A stretch of 64,000 nt of DNA from Bacteroidales bacterium (GTDB lineage: Bacteria > Bacteroidota > Bacteroidia > Bacteroidales > VadinHA17), in assembly GCA_022865305.1 (NCBI GenBank), contig JALHSP010000062.1, positions 62,001 through 126,000 on the forward strand. Direction: 5' to 3'. Shown here piece after piece: positions 33,895 to 43,952 of the stretch (the stretch's first letter is position 1; each line of letters begins with the position of its first letter). The translations under genes were made by a program, and so were the position numbers. The notes below the pieces were generated by a model, which was given only the letters and a program-made list of their open reading frames with translations, was not told where the DNA came from and searched no databases.

Positions 33895-34653
33895 ATGGAT
33901 GATATTAAAGTTAAGATAAACGATCTCACATTACATTACGGAACAAATCCGGCATTGAAAAATATAAATATGGAGATACCGGAAAAAATGGTGACAGCGT
34001 TTATCGGACCATCGGGTTGCGGAAAGTCTACCTTTCTCCGTACACTGAACAGGATGAATGATCTTATTGATAATGTTAAAATTGACGGTGAAGTAATAAT
34101 CGATGGATTGAATATCTATAATAAGGATATTGATGTTGTCAACCTGCGTAAAAAGGTCGGAATGATATTCCAGAAATCAAATCCCTTTGCAAAGTCTGTA
34201 TATGATAATGTTGCCTTTGGTCCAAGGATTAACGGGATCTCTCAACGGAACAAGCTTGATGAAATTGTGGAATATTCATTGAAGCAGGCTGCTATATGGG
34301 ATGAGGTAAAAGGAAGGCTTCATAACTCAGCGCTGAGTCTTTCAGGGGGACAACAACAGCGGCTCTGTATTGCCCGCACTCTTGCTGTCAACCCTGATAT
34401 AATATTAATGGATGAGCCGGCAAGCGCTCTCGATCCTATTTCCACATCCAAAATTGAAGAGCTTATTCATGAACTGAAGCAGCAATATACTATAATAATT
34501 GTAACGCATAATATGCAGCAGGCTGCCCGCACAAGCGACTTTACGGCTTTCTTCTACCTGGGCGAGCTTGTTGAATTCAATAAAACTGAGGTAATGTTCT
34601 CGAATCCGGCAAAAAGACAAACTGAAGACTATATCTCAGGGCGTTTCGGGTAA
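33895..34653 (+). CDS. pstB: Phosphate ABC transporter ATP-binding protein
   Basis: A 252-residue ATPase with Walker [10 protein letters not shown] (about residues 38-46), Q loop [10 protein letters not shown], signature [14 protein letters not shown] and Walker [14 protein letters not shown], then the switch histidine in [17 protein letters not shown]. All residues needed for ATP hydrolysis are present. It closes the porin-pstSCAB unit. Its stop is 11 bp from the stop of phoR on the opposite strand. Confidence 0.97.
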   Translation: MDDIKVKINDLTLHYGTNPALKNINMEIPEKMVTAFIGPSGCGKSTFLRTLNRMNDLIDNVKIDGEVIIDGLNIYNKDIDVVNLRKKVGMIFQKSNPFAKSVYDNVAFGPRINGISQRNKLDEIVEYSLKQAAIWDEVKGRLHNSALSLSGGQQQRLCIARTLAVNPDIILMDEPASALDPISTSKIEELIHELKQQYTIIIVTHNMQQAARTSDFTAFFYLGELVEFNKTEVMFSNPAKRQTEDYISGRFG

Positions 34654-34664
34654 GAGATAATTTT

Positions 34665-36425
34665 TTATTTAGGAAGCGAAAAGAGAAACTCTGTACCACC
34701 GCCAACCCTGTTTCTCACTGATATTTCTCCTTTATGAAGAAGGACAGCATTCTTAACTATTGCCAGTCCCAATCCTGTACCGCCACTCTTTCTTGATCGT
34801 CCGGAGTCGATCCTGTAGAATCTCTCAAAAACCCTTGGCAGGTGCTCTTCAGCAATACCAATTCCATCATCAGAAAACAGAAAGTGGTTAAAGGTCTTAT
34901 CTTCATTATACCGGACAATCCTTATGGTGGTTTTATCGCCGGCATAATTGACTGCATTCTCCAGAAGATTCTGGAACACTGAAAGAATTAGTGATCTGTT
35001 CCCGGTGACAACTACATTGTCAATATTCTCAGTGATTACATTTATTCTTTTGGCTTCAATTGCCGATTTGAAATTATTGGTCACATCCGTTATTACATCG
35101 CTGATATTCACTTTTTCAGCTGTATATGAACTACCTGATTCTTCAATCCTGTTAATAACTGTAATATCGTTGATAAGATTTGTCAGCCTGTCGCTCTGGG
35201 AAAGAGCTTTTTCGATGAAATATTTCTGCTTATCAGCCGGCATAGCAGGATCACTCCGGAGAGTTTCAAGATACCCTTTAACTGATGAAACAGGAGTCTT
35301 GAGCTCATGAGCGATATTTGAAGTCATCTGCTGTTTAACAAGCCTGTTCTGCTCCAATTCAGTAATGTCGCTCAGTATTACCTCAAAATTCTTATCATGA
35401 AAAATCACGCACTGCACTTTGAAATATTTTCCGCTTTTGCAGACTTTATACTCCGTTTTCGGTAATTGATTAGATGATATTTCAGTCTGCAACTGCTTAT
35501 CAATAAATTCATTGACTTCTCTGAAGTCTTCAATTCTGAAGAAATTTGCGCCTGATACTGATAACTCACCGGAGATCATGTTCATATAATGAATGAAATG
35601 GTTATTTGAAAGTATCTTCTCTTTATTTTTCGAAAAGAATGCAATCCCTTCATTCAGTGCATTAAGGTGACTGAATAGTTTTTCCCTCTCATTTACCAGG
35701 TCGTTCTTGGTCTTTAAAAGATTATTGTAAATCTCAAGGATCTCTTCCCCGATAATCCCAAGCTCATTCCGTGGAAACTTCTGATTGAAATCGAATGGTT
35801 CATTGTTCCCTATCTTCAATGCAAAATCTTTGAGACGAGTAACCGATTCGGAGAATTTATTTGTTATAAACAGCAATACCAGCCAGATCACAATAAAGGA
35901 AATGGAAATGACTAAAAAGAAAAATTTCTTTGCTTTAAGGAAATTGACAACCTTAATATCGTATACAACTGCAGCCCTGATATAATAGCTTCCATAATAT
36001 TTTGAGAAATAATAATATGCTTCTCCGGTTGTACCTGATTTTCTGACAGATGTGCTAAAATCTGAATATTCCGATTCTGCTATCTCCGGTCTCTCTTTAT
36101 GATTTTCCATCTTTGTCCAGTCGGGTACTGAACTGTCAAAAATGACATTGCCTGAAGGATTTACAATAGTTATCCGCAAGTTTTCCTGGGGAAGCAATCT
36201 GACAAGAGAATCAATAAGATGATAATTCCCGTTTGCAGGTATAGAATTGATTCTGATGAAGTTATCTACTATTTTGGTCGTTTTTTCAAGCTCATCGTTC
36301 AGAGTTAATATCCTGTAATCCTTTTCCCTTTTGTACATGTAGGAAAGGTTAATGATAGTAAAAAGAACGAATACAGCTGAATAATAGAGGAAAAGTACAT
36401 TTCTGAATTTATATCTGGCGATCAT
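34665..36425 (-). CDS. phoR: Sensor histidine kinase PhoR
   Basis: A 586-residue membrane kinase. A first helix (about 8-28), a periplasmic sensor of about 130 residues (with [23 protein letters not shown]), a second helix (about 168-190), a HAMP-like linker and a PAS-like segment ([20 protein letters not shown]) precede the HisKA domain with phosphoacceptor His373 ([18 protein letters not shown]). The ATPase domain has N box [33 protein letters not shown] and [12 protein letters not shown]. It would phosphorylate PhoB under phosphate limitation. It is the last gene of phoU-phoB-phoR and converges on pstB. Confidence 0.93.
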   Translation of the reverse strand: MIARYKFRNVLFLYYSAVFVLFTIINLSYMYKREKDYRILTLNDELEKTTKIVDNFIRINSIPANGNYHLIDSLVRLLPQENLRITIVNPSGNVIFDSSVPDWTKMENHKERPEIAESEYSDFSTSVRKSGTTGEAYYYFSKYYGSYYIRAAVVYDIKVVNFLKAKKFFFLVISISFIVIWLVLLFITNKFSESVTRLKDFALKIGNNEPFDFNQKFPRNELGIIGEEILEIYNNLLKTKNDLVNEREKLFSHLNALNEGIAFFSKNKEKILSNNHFIHYMNMISGELSVSGANFFRIEDFREVNEFIDKQLQTEISSNQLPKTEYKVCKSGKYFKVQCVIFHDKNFEVILSDITELEQNRLVKQQMTSNIAHELKTPVSSVKGYLETLRSDPAMPADKQKYFIEKALSQSDRLTNLINDITVINRIEESGSSYTAEKVNISDVITDVTNNFKSAIEAKRINVITENIDNVVVTGNRSLILSVFQNLLENAVNYAGDKTTIRIVRYNEDKTFNHFLFSDDGIGIAEEHLPRVFERFYRIDSGRSRKSGGTGLGLAIVKNAVLLHKGEISVRNRVGGGTEFLFSLPK

Positions 36426-36440
36426 AATTTGTAATTTTGA

Positions 36441-37127
36441 TCACAACTCAAAGTAGTAACCGTAACCTGTTTTGTTTTTAAGAGAGGCCCCATGCTTCCC
36501 GAGCTTATTGCGCAACCTGGTTATATTGACATCAACAGTTCTGTTAGTAACAATTACATCCTTTTCCCATACAATATTCAATATATCTTCCCGCGAAAAT
36601 ATCTTTCCCTGATTTTCGATAAGCAGCTTCAGTATCTCAAATTCTTTCCTTGTAAGCTCAATCTTCTCATCACCAACAACCACTCTTTTCCTTAAAGTGT
36701 CAAGCTCAATATCACCGGAATGAAGAGGCACCTTAATTTTTGATTTACCGGCATCAGATCTTTTAAGAACAGCTTTTACCCTTGCTGTCAGTTCATTGAT
36801 GGAAAATGGTTTGGAAATATAATCATCAGCACCAAGACTAAATCCTGTAAGCAGATCATTTTCAGTATCTTTAGCTGTAAGAAAAATGACAGGGATTGTG
36901 TTGTTCAGTTCTTTTCTTAATTTATCCGCAAGTTTGAAGCCGGATATTGGACCCATCATAACATCGAGCAGGAGAAGATCGTATTCGTGAACAAGCATTG
37001 TCAGTGCTTCTTCAGCAGAATGTGCTACACCAGTAATAAATCCTTCATTATCAAGATTGTATTGAAGAATCTCACATAAGTCTTCTTCGTCATCGACTAT
37101 CAGGATTTTTTTACCTTTATAATCCAT
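36441..37127 (-). CDS. phoB: Response regulator PhoB (OmpR family)
   Basis: A 228-residue regulator. The receiver domain (1-120) has the acidic pocket VDDEED, phosphoacceptor Asp55 (LLLLDVMMGP), the switch threonine in FLTAKD and the lysine in DYISKPFS. The C-terminal winged helix (130-228) carries LTRKEFEILKLLIENQGKIFSREDIL and RTVDVNITRLRNKLG. It probably controls the pst, porin and pit genes nearby. It starts 11 bp after phoU and ends 15 bp before phoR. Confidence 0.93.
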   Translation of the reverse strand: MDYKGKKILIVDDEEDLCEILQYNLDNEGFITGVAHSAEEALTMLVHEYDLLLLDVMMGPISGFKLADKLRKELNNTIPVIFLTAKDTENDLLTGFSLGADDYISKPFSINELTARVKAVLKRSDAGKSKIKVPLHSGDIELDTLRKRVVVGDEKIELTRKEFEILKLLIENQGKIFSREDILNIVWEKDVIVTNRTVDVNITRLRNKLGKHGASLKNKTGYGYYFEL

Positions 37128-37138
37128 ATAACTGATTA

Positions 37139-37849
37139 TCAGATGTTTTCTGTGTTCATTGGAGGGCTTTCATGTCCCTTGTGCCTTATATCTGTTCCCT
37201 GCAGAGAGTAGATGGTGGCTTCAGCAATATTTGTTGCATGATCGGCAATTCTTTCAATATTAGTAATAATATTCTTAAGGTCCGCGTAGCTCAGCAGCAT
37301 TTCCCGGGTCTTTTCACTGACCTTCGCTTTTGAGATAGTGTTAATAAGGAGCTTCCGGTTCATTTCATCAACAATTTCATCATTTTTGATAGTCCAGACT
37401 GCATACGAATCATCACTGTTTGCAAAAGACAGCAGCGATTTTTCCACCATATTTATTCCCGAGATCAACATATTAAGAATGACATCTGTCATAGCTTTGT
37501 ATTCAGCAGTATCCTTTATTGAACCGATTGAAGCGATAATATTCAATACACGATCGCCGATACGCTCAAGATTGATTGTCATGCGGTAAACCGAAACGAT
37601 TTTTCGTATATCAGATGCAACCGGCTGATAAAGCACGATTGAATTAATGAATTTGTCACTTATAATAACCTCATATTCATCAATTTTCTTTTCGTTAATC
37701 TCAATATTGGCAATAATATTTTTGTCTTCACTGGTATCGCTCAACGACATGAACTTTTCAAGGAGAGTAAGTTGGCTGAGAACCAGGTCTGCCATCTCCT
37801 CAAAACTCTTTAGAATGTCGGCAACAGATTCTTCCCTTCTTGTCTTCAT
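37139..37849 (-). CDS. phoU: Phosphate signalling protein PhoU
   Basis: A 236-residue all-helical protein with two PhoU repeats. Each has the E/D-rich motif: ANIEINEKKIDEYEVIISDKFI in repeat 1 and TIKNDEIVDEMNRKLLINTI in repeat 2, with RMTINLERIGDRVLNI and NIITNIERIADHATNIAEA. It links the PstSCAB transporter to PhoR and keeps the kinase off when phosphate is plentiful. It is the first gene of the phoU-phoB-phoR operon, an order differing from the enteric pstSCAB-phoU cluster. A perfect -7 box lies at 37908-37915. Confidence 0.94.
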   Translation of the reverse strand: MKTRREESVADILKSFEEMADLVLSQLTLLEKFMSLSDTSEDKNIIANIEINEKKIDEYEVIISDKFINSIVLYQPVASDIRKIVSVYRMTINLERIGDRVLNIIASIGSIKDTAEYKAMTDVILNMLISGINMVEKSLLSFANSDDSYAVWTIKNDEIVDEMNRKLLINTISKAKVSEKTREMLLSYADLKNIITNIERIADHATNIAEATIYSLQGTDIRHKGHESPPMNTENI

Positions 37850-37877
37850 AATCCGATTATTCTTTAATATTCTAAAT

Positions 37878-37915
37878 CATTATACAATTAAGTATAATGA
37901 ACTGCTGCAAAGGTA
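37878..37915 (-). promoter_or_regulatory. phoU leader: -7 box and inverted repeat
   Basis: The minus strand has TACCTTTG (37908-37915), an exact TAnnTTTG match, giving a leader of about 55 nt. Just downstream of it is a perfect inverted repeat CATTATAC (37878-37885) / GTATAATG (37892-37899) with a 6-bp centre, which could be an operator or a 5' hairpin in the phoU-phoB-phoR mRNA. Confidence 0.45.
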
Positions 37916-38093
37916 TTTACATTTATCGACTTTATATAAGGCAATTGTTAATTATTTGTTACATTTTCATTACCTTTTTATTAAGGGCATTCTACAAATG
38001 GCCTAAGTCATTTAAAATTATCCAGGTTTTCATACCAAAAAAAGTCATCCGGGGAAATTTAAATTATACCTTGCAACCTGCAACATTAACATT

Positions 38094-38786
38094 ATGTGGA
38101 TTAGAAAACTATTCTTTTTGATTCTTTCGACGGTTTATTGTTTCTCAAGTACTCTGGCCCAGGTCATAATTCAACCAAACTACGGTCTTAAAAGTCACGA
38201 AACACTGGAAATCAGAAATATAGAATTAACTTCCAGTACGACAACTTTTTACCTGAGTATTGAAAACCGGATCCCGAATGGCAATTTTTGTGCTGATAAA
38301 AATATATTTATGATTTATCCCGATGGATCACGCAGTAAACTGGCATCCTCAACTGGCATTCCTGTTTGTCCTGATACCTACAAATTTAAAACCATCGGGG
38401 AAAAACTGGATTTCATCCTTACATTTCCACCTTTAAAACCGGATACAAAATGGGTGGATATTTTAGAGGAATGCAATGAGGATTGTTTCTCGTTTTATGG
38501 TGTAACACTCGACAATGAATTGAACAGAAAGCTTGACGACATTTTCTCCAAGGCTTCAAAGGGAAAGCCTTCAGACAATATTAATCTCTTTACAGCACTT
38601 CTGGACAGTATCGACAATCAGAATCTTGGAATTGAAGGATTGCTTTATATCAATATAATAAATGCAGCTGTGGAGGAGGCTGATAAAGTCAATGCAATTG
38701 TCTGGTATAAAAGGCTGGCTTCATCAGGCGCTCCACGATTAAACCAGTATCTTAAGTACCTGAACGATAAAGGGATTAAGTATTAA
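38094..38786 (+). CDS. Secreted protein of unknown function
   Basis: A 230-residue protein with a signal peptide (MWIRKLFFLILSTVYCFSSTLAQ). Residues 25-140 look beta-rich, with paired cysteines (NGNFCADKNIFMIYP, GIPVCPDTYKF, LEECNEDCFSFYG) that may form disulfides in the periplasm. Residues 150-230 are helical and end in a Sel1/TPR-like unit (INAAVEEADKVNAIVWYKRLASSGAPRLNQYLKYL). I do not recognise the family. It is monocistronic and ends in a strong terminator shared with the convergent OmpP1 gene. Confidence 0.8.
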   Translation: MWIRKLFFLILSTVYCFSSTLAQVIIQPNYGLKSHETLEIRNIELTSSTTTFYLSIENRIPNGNFCADKNIFMIYPDGSRSKLASSTGIPVCPDTYKFKTIGEKLDFILTFPPLKPDTKWVDILEECNEDCFSFYGVTLDNELNRKLDDIFSKASKGKPSDNINLFTALLDSIDNQNLGIEGLLYINIINAAVEEADKVNAIVWYKRLASSGAPRLNQYLKYLNDKGIKY

Positions 38787-38822
38787 AAAAGGCTGCACTC
38801 TCCTGAGGCAGCCTTTTATTTC
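38787..38822. terminator. Bidirectional intrinsic terminator
   Basis: AAAAGGCTGC (38787-38796) and GCAGCCTTTT (38808-38817) form a ten-pair stem with an 11-nt loop, flanked by A-rich sequence on the left and TTTTATTT on the right. This suits termination of the secreted protein gene from the left and of the ompP1 gene from the right. Confidence 0.85.
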
Positions 38823-38840
38823 TTAACAGAACTTTACTGG

Positions 38841-40478
38841 CTATTTCCCAAAATGGAAATCAAGACCGACTGCTACTACCCATGCATTTTTATTGTAGGT
38901 TTCTCTTACAGGAACAGGGATTGGTCCAAACATGTGGGTAAGATCCTTTGCACCTTCCTTATAAATTGTATACTGTCCGCCCAGGTTAAGATCTATCATT
39001 GGTGTGATCTTGTATCCGATACCTCCACCAAATGAATTTGTGTTAACATCGAATCTCTGATCGCTCTGGTAGTCGGAGTTGACACCTGCAAAAGTCCCAA
39101 GCCAGCCTGCACTCACGCGCAGACTTTTTGTAAGTCCAAGCTCAGCTCCCAGGGCAATTTCTTTGAGGTTGTTATCAATCATATCAATATTTTCTGTTTC
39201 GCTCCCGTCATAATCAACACCTTTGTCAAAATAATAATTCACACTGCCTGAAACAAGGAGTTTATCTAAAAGCTTGTACTCTACACCTGCAGCTAACATT
39301 GCAGGCATGTCAGCTATGACCTTCTCTCCGTCTGTGAACACCCCTCCGCTTTTGTTATCGATAACTTTTGTTGTCAGTTCCAGCTTTGTCTTGAATTCGT
39401 ATTTGATTGCGATATTGAGGTTTTTAGTTGGAGAAAAGTTGGCACTGAGGACAGGAGAGTAACCCATTCCTGTCTCTTCTACGTCTACTGCCACGTCCTG
39501 CGTTTGAGCTGCATATCCGTTCATTGCTGCAGCTTTTGCAAGGTAAACCGGGCCAGCAGTGTTCAGCTCGCTTTGGGATGATGAGATGGTTGCCGAACCA
39601 ATCTGTGCAGGTGTCAGGCCTTTCGCTCCCAGAAGAGACTGTATACCCTGAATTGCAGCTGCTGACATACCAATTGTTCCTCCGTTCGACAGGAGAACAG
39701 AGCCATAACCGGCATCAATAATTGGTTGTAATTGTGCCGCAGCGCCGGTTGCCTGAGCAGGAAGAGCGTTGAAAAAAGTTCCTCCTGATGTGAAGAAGTC
39801 GCTTGCCAGAACCATAGAACCGGTATATTGTGATCCAAAAGTAGGGAAATTGGGATTGACACTTATATCATTCACATATCCGTTGTAAGTGTTTTTTGCA
39901 GTTACAAGCCTGATACCTGCTCCGACAGAAAGCATATCATTTATCTTATATGCAAGGTTTACCTGGTAACCGAAATAAATTGAGTTTCCCTCAAAATAGA
40001 TGTCAGCAGAATATTCTGTGGTTGGTATGCCCTGACTTATAAGAAGAGGCACCAGATCAGAAAGTTGCATTTCGAATGAGGGTAAACCATCATCGTATTT
40101 TGCACCACCGCCACCGCCAACCGGATTAACACCCGCTGAAACAGAAAATTTGCCGATATTAAATGCTGCATATACTCCAGGGAAAATTGGAGCACTTACT
40201 TTACCGATGTACTCTTTTGGAGAACCGGTCAAATATGTATAGTTGTTCAGGACAGATATTTTCTGTCCGATGGTCTGATTGTTTAACGATAAAAACAATC
40301 CGCTACCCAGCTTTGTCACACCTGCCGGATTGTAATAAACAGCATCAATGCTTGTTGAGGCATTGCGGCTCTGAAGGCGTGTGTACAAGGCGCTCTGGTT
40401 GGTATTTGTCACCAGTCCGCCTGCTAAAAGACTACCGGAAATTAACGTCCCGGCAAAAAAGATCAATAGTTTTCTCAT
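38841..40478 (-). CDS. OmpP1/FadL/TodX family outer-membrane transporter
   Basis: A 545-residue outer-membrane barrel with signal peptide (MRKLLIFFAGTLISGSLLAGG). The N-terminal hatch carries the typical ALYTRLQSRNASTSIDAVYYNPAGVTKLGSG. A long middle loop (about residues 225-320, rich in Q, A, G, S and T) is inserted between strands, and the C-terminal strands end in VVAVGLDFHFGK with a penultimate aromatic. FadL-like proteins move hydrophobic compounds such as fatty acids across the outer membrane. No other lipid gene is nearby. It converges on the secreted protein gene. Confidence 0.92.
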   Translation of the reverse strand: MRKLLIFFAGTLISGSLLAGGLVTNTNQSALYTRLQSRNASTSIDAVYYNPAGVTKLGSGLFLSLNNQTIGQKISVLNNYTYLTGSPKEYIGKVSAPIFPGVYAAFNIGKFSVSAGVNPVGGGGGAKYDDGLPSFEMQLSDLVPLLISQGIPTTEYSADIYFEGNSIYFGYQVNLAYKINDMLSVGAGIRLVTAKNTYNGYVNDISVNPNFPTFGSQYTGSMVLASDFFTSGGTFFNALPAQATGAAAQLQPIIDAGYGSVLLSNGGTIGMSAAAIQGIQSLLGAKGLTPAQIGSATISSSQSELNTAGPVYLAKAAAMNGYAAQTQDVAVDVEETGMGYSPVLSANFSPTKNLNIAIKYEFKTKLELTTKVIDNKSGGVFTDGEKVIADMPAMLAAGVEYKLLDKLLVSGSVNYYFDKGVDYDGSETENIDMIDNNLKEIALGAELGLTKSLRVSAGWLGTFAGVNSDYQSDQRFDVNTNSFGGGIGYKITPMIDLNLGGQYTIYKEGAKDLTHMFGPIPVPVRETYNKNAWVVAVGLDFHFGK

Positions 40479-40701
40479 AAGATAGTTTTTTAAGTTTAAA
40501 ATTCTCCGGGTATTCTGTTTTGTGTAAAGAAGTCCCCTGATTCTCTTACTCTAAAGAACAATTTCTTTAATAAGTTATTGTAAAAACCACGTCAAAATTA
40601 GAAAAATATTTAATACAAGCAAAAAGTCTAAAATAGTATATTGACTGTAAGTTGATTACCGGGGTAATTATATGTTATTCGAAAAACCTAGAAGTCATGT
40701 G

Positions 40702-40728
40702 AGTCGCGCAAGTCGTGCAAGTCGTGCA
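40702..40728. repeat. Three tandem 9-bp units upstream of the OmpP1 gene
   Basis: AGTCGCGCA, AGTCGTGCA, AGTCGTGCA are three adjacent units in the 269-bp gap between the ompP1 gene and the GH106-like gene. It is a short tandem repeat with no further structure; the rest of the gap is AT-rich and featureless. Confidence 0.6.
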
Positions 40729-40747
40729 CCTGCAAGACTATTATATT

Positions 40748-43700
40748 TCATTTCCCCTGAACTAAAGCAAACTCCTCAAACAACCCGTAATCAAGCAACT
40801 GATAATCCTTCCCTGCCGGATAATATTTAACATTCCTCCACAACCACGGAGAAACAAATCCCGGTGCCGGATTATTGAAATGAGGCCCAAGAAGATTCTT
40901 CAGGCTGCCGATAACCTTTACATCAATTTTGTTTACACCGGGTTTGATCAGATTTGAGATATCAGACTGGTAAGGTGGGAATGCTATTACCTGACCCTTT
41001 ATTCCATTAACCAATACTTCAGCAATTGTGCCTTTCCATTTACTAAGACTAACAAAATACTTCCCGTCAGGCTTTTCAACATTGAATTCCTTGCTGTAGG
41101 TTACTCCCCATGAATAGAACGGCATTCCCTGTTCCTTCCAGCTTCCCGTTTTTAATGATTTGACAGGTGGTTCAATTGTCCACCCTTTTTCTGCAGGCTC
41201 AACTGCAAAGTCTCCCACGATATAAACCGGTTCAATTTCAGCATGAACTTTCATTGGTGAAACATTAAGAGAGATTGTATTGTCTCCTTTCTTCACAAGA
41301 CTTCCTATCCTGAAAACACCAAACTCCCTGTCAAGCCACCACTTGCCTTCCTCAGGCTTCACCTCAGTCCCGTTAATGGAAACAGTCCATAAATATGGTC
41401 TTTCGACAACAGCTTTTATGTTTGAAAGATCAAAATTTCCCTTAACATTGAAATGGTAGATCGCTGTAAATCCCGTATTTACTCCAAAAGTATCACGGTC
41501 AACTATCTGCGTCCTGAACTGGACGGATGTGTTCCATGGATTTCCGTTCCTGAAGCCGTGAGATTTATAAACTAAATCGGCTGCATTATAATTATGCAGA
41601 TCTTCTATCACTCCTTCGCCTTTCAGAATATCACAGAATTCAATTGTAAGTACGTTGTCAGCTTCTCTCGTGATCTGCATCGTTGAAGATGAAACAACGT
41701 TATTAAAGCTCTGCGGTTTAAAAGGTATATTATAACCACTTTTTTTCTCAGCCGGGATAAATAGAAGCAGGCTTCCTGCTGGCGGAAGAGAATATGAGAG
41801 GTTTATGACCTCACCATCAGGGCTATTGCGATAACCATTAATATCACCTGTAATTGTATTCATTTCAAAAGCATCAGCACCCTTGACTTTAAGTGATCCG
41901 GTAAGGGATTCCGTCAGATTCGAGTTGACCAGGAAAAGAACCTGTCCATCGGATAGAATTCTACGGTGGTGATAAAGATCTCCGCCGGATACGCCGGTAA
42001 AGCTGAGTGTCGGATCTGTAAAATATTTTGAAATTATTTCAGAAGAAAGATTATTTTCAATGTTGATCTTATCAGCACGCTTTTCCATAAATTTTTTCAA
42101 TCCTTCACTCTCAGAACCGTTAATAAGAGACGGGGTAGAGAAAGCAACTAAAGTTCCTCCGCTGGCAACAAATCTTTCAAGAAGCTTATATGTAAAAATA
42201 TCGAGATTTTCCATTAGTGGCGGGATAACAACTGTTGAATATCTGCATTGACCAATCACAAATTTCCCGTTCTTAACAGAACCCATGTCCCTGATCATGT
42301 TCTCTGATCCCAGATCATATTCCACCTGGCTCTTTTCCAGCTTTGTAATAAAGGTCTGGAAAGCCTGCCCGATATCAGCATACTTTGGATTTCTTTTTAC
42401 ATAGGAATCATATAGCCAGGCAGATGTTGTCGGTTCCAGGATCAGAATGTCATTTATCTGTCTTCCTGCTGATAATGCCATTGATAGTCTTGCATAATGA
42501 TCATTGATATATTTATAGTCATTCCACCAAGGTTCATGATAAGTGAATGTGAGGGGATAATCATATTTTCTTGCACCGGCAAGGGTTATATGTGATAAGT
42601 GCTGGTTCATGAGGTTCACACCGAGTGCATATTCCCAATCGCCAAGACGCTTCATATCTGTGAATGTCAGCTCCCATCCGCCGCCGCCGTAAGTCTCGCT
42701 TAGTTTCCTCTGCCTGCCGGTCTGATTTGCTGCACTGGCAAGTTCTTTTACAGACCTCACATTACCGAACTGTGCTCTTGCGGTTGAATCATCCCACTGG
42801 TTAAATAACATATCTATTGCCGGTACCTGGTGCCAGGCATACATTGCCATATTATCGCCCCCCGGTCGCATATTCGGCCATTCATGCTCCCAGTAGTGTC
42901 CGGTGAATTTCAGTCCTTTTTCCTCACAGTATTCAAACCATGGTTTTGCCCACCGGTCAATGAAAAGCTGCAGCAATGTCTGTGTATAGTTATGCCGTAC
43001 CTTTTTCCAGTCGCCAGTTTCTTCGTATAGTGAAGGAAGCTGAGTACGCAGGTCGTAGTGCCATTTCTTCTGGAAGACATCGAAAAGATCAGGTGTCCAG
43101 CGGATTCCTCCGGGCGAATTCAATTGTGGTTCATCAGTGAATGTTCCGGGAATGGTCTGACCAAATTCAGTACCCATATATTTCTCGTACCCGGTCATCG
43201 TTACTTCTATAAACTTTTGAGTAACACCAGGATATAGCAGGTCAACATATGCGAATCCTCCGTACCAGTCACTTTTCCCATTGTATGACTTTGAGAAAAG
43301 AAAATATTTGCCTGCTTTACCTTTTTCTCCATCGAGAGCTGATGTAATATTGATAAATAACCCGTCTTCTTCTTTCAGACAGAGATAATATTTATCTGCA
43401 GTATCAGGAAGTGTTTCAAATTTTGTCATCCTCAAACCCTGTCCCTGGTTAACTGATTCAGGCATCTGGTCAGGGACATGTCCTCCTGCAAAACCGCTTG
43501 GATAGGAATTTTCATCATAGATCCAGACATTCATTCCCAGTTCCTTTCCTTTATCGACGGTATACTTAAAGAGTTCGAACCATTCATCCGAAAGATATTC
43601 TGTAACTAATCCCGGTCGCGGGTGAATAAAGACCTGGAGGCTGCCGGAATTCTTAAAGTCGTTCAGATAATTATCGATCTCCTCTTTTGTTATTTTGTAA

Positions 43701-43876
43701 TTCCATACAAAAAACGGAGCAGTGGTGTACTCTTTAGAAGGTTGTTTGAACTCTGATGACAACGCGTTAAGATCATTTATTGTCACTTCGTTAACAGCAG
43801 GTTTCTTACATGAATCCATAAAGAATGCTGTAAATGCAAAAATTAAAATTGCCGGTTTAAGGATTATTGATTTCAT
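40748..43876 (-). CDS. GH106-like glycoside hydrolase lipoprotein (alpha-L-rhamnosidase type)
   Basis: A 1042-residue lipoprotein. The start at 43876 gives a signal peptide with lipobox cysteine Cys23 (AFFMDSC); the frame extends upstream through a repeat-like stretch rather than true signal sequence. The N-terminal catalytic part has TTAPFFVWNYKITKEEIDNYLNDF, GMNVWIYDENSYPSGFAGGHVP and FTDEPQLNSPGGIRWTPDLF, features of the GH106-like barrel that releases rhamnose from rhamnogalacturonan or similar glycans. The C-terminal half has beta-sandwich domains (VERPYLWTVSINGTEVKPEEGKWWLDREF). It forms a unit with the isomerase gene upstream. Confidence 0.85.
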   Translation of the reverse strand: MKSIILKPAILIFAFTAFFMDSCKKPAVNEVTINDLNALSSEFKQPSKEYTTAPFFVWNYKITKEEIDNYLNDFKNSGSLQVFIHPRPGLVTEYLSDEWFELFKYTVDKGKELGMNVWIYDENSYPSGFAGGHVPDQMPESVNQGQGLRMTKFETLPDTADKYYLCLKEEDGLFINITSALDGEKGKAGKYFLFSKSYNGKSDWYGGFAYVDLLYPGVTQKFIEVTMTGYEKYMGTEFGQTIPGTFTDEPQLNSPGGIRWTPDLFDVFQKKWHYDLRTQLPSLYEETGDWKKVRHNYTQTLLQLFIDRWAKPWFEYCEEKGLKFTGHYWEHEWPNMRPGGDNMAMYAWHQVPAIDMLFNQWDDSTARAQFGNVRSVKELASAANQTGRQRKLSETYGGGGWELTFTDMKRLGDWEYALGVNLMNQHLSHITLAGARKYDYPLTFTYHEPWWNDYKYINDHYARLSMALSAGRQINDILILEPTTSAWLYDSYVKRNPKYADIGQAFQTFITKLEKSQVEYDLGSENMIRDMGSVKNGKFVIGQCRYSTVVIPPLMENLDIFTYKLLERFVASGGTLVAFSTPSLINGSESEGLKKFMEKRADKINIENNLSSEIISKYFTDPTLSFTGVSGGDLYHHRRILSDGQVLFLVNSNLTESLTGSLKVKGADAFEMNTITGDINGYRNSPDGEVINLSYSLPPAGSLLLFIPAEKKSGYNIPFKPQSFNNVVSSSTMQITREADNVLTIEFCDILKGEGVIEDLHNYNAADLVYKSHGFRNGNPWNTSVQFRTQIVDRDTFGVNTGFTAIYHFNVKGNFDLSNIKAVVERPYLWTVSINGTEVKPEEGKWWLDREFGVFRIGSLVKKGDNTISLNVSPMKVHAEIEPVYIVGDFAVEPAEKGWTIEPPVKSLKTGSWKEQGMPFYSWGVTYSKEFNVEKPDGKYFVSLSKWKGTIAEVLVNGIKGQVIAFPPYQSDISNLIKPGVNKIDVKVIGSLKNLLGPHFNNPAPGFVSPWLWRNVKYYPAGKDYQLLDYGLFEEFALVQGK

Positions 43877-43952
43877 GTTGATGAATTTTTGTTGCATGTT
43901 GCAGGTTGCAAATTGCAGGTTAGTGTTTGTGAATTTATAAAATATATTCAAA

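Noticed and set aside
40702-40728. Possible CRISPR array
   Set aside because: Three 9-bp units without spacers and no cas genes; just a short tandem repeat.
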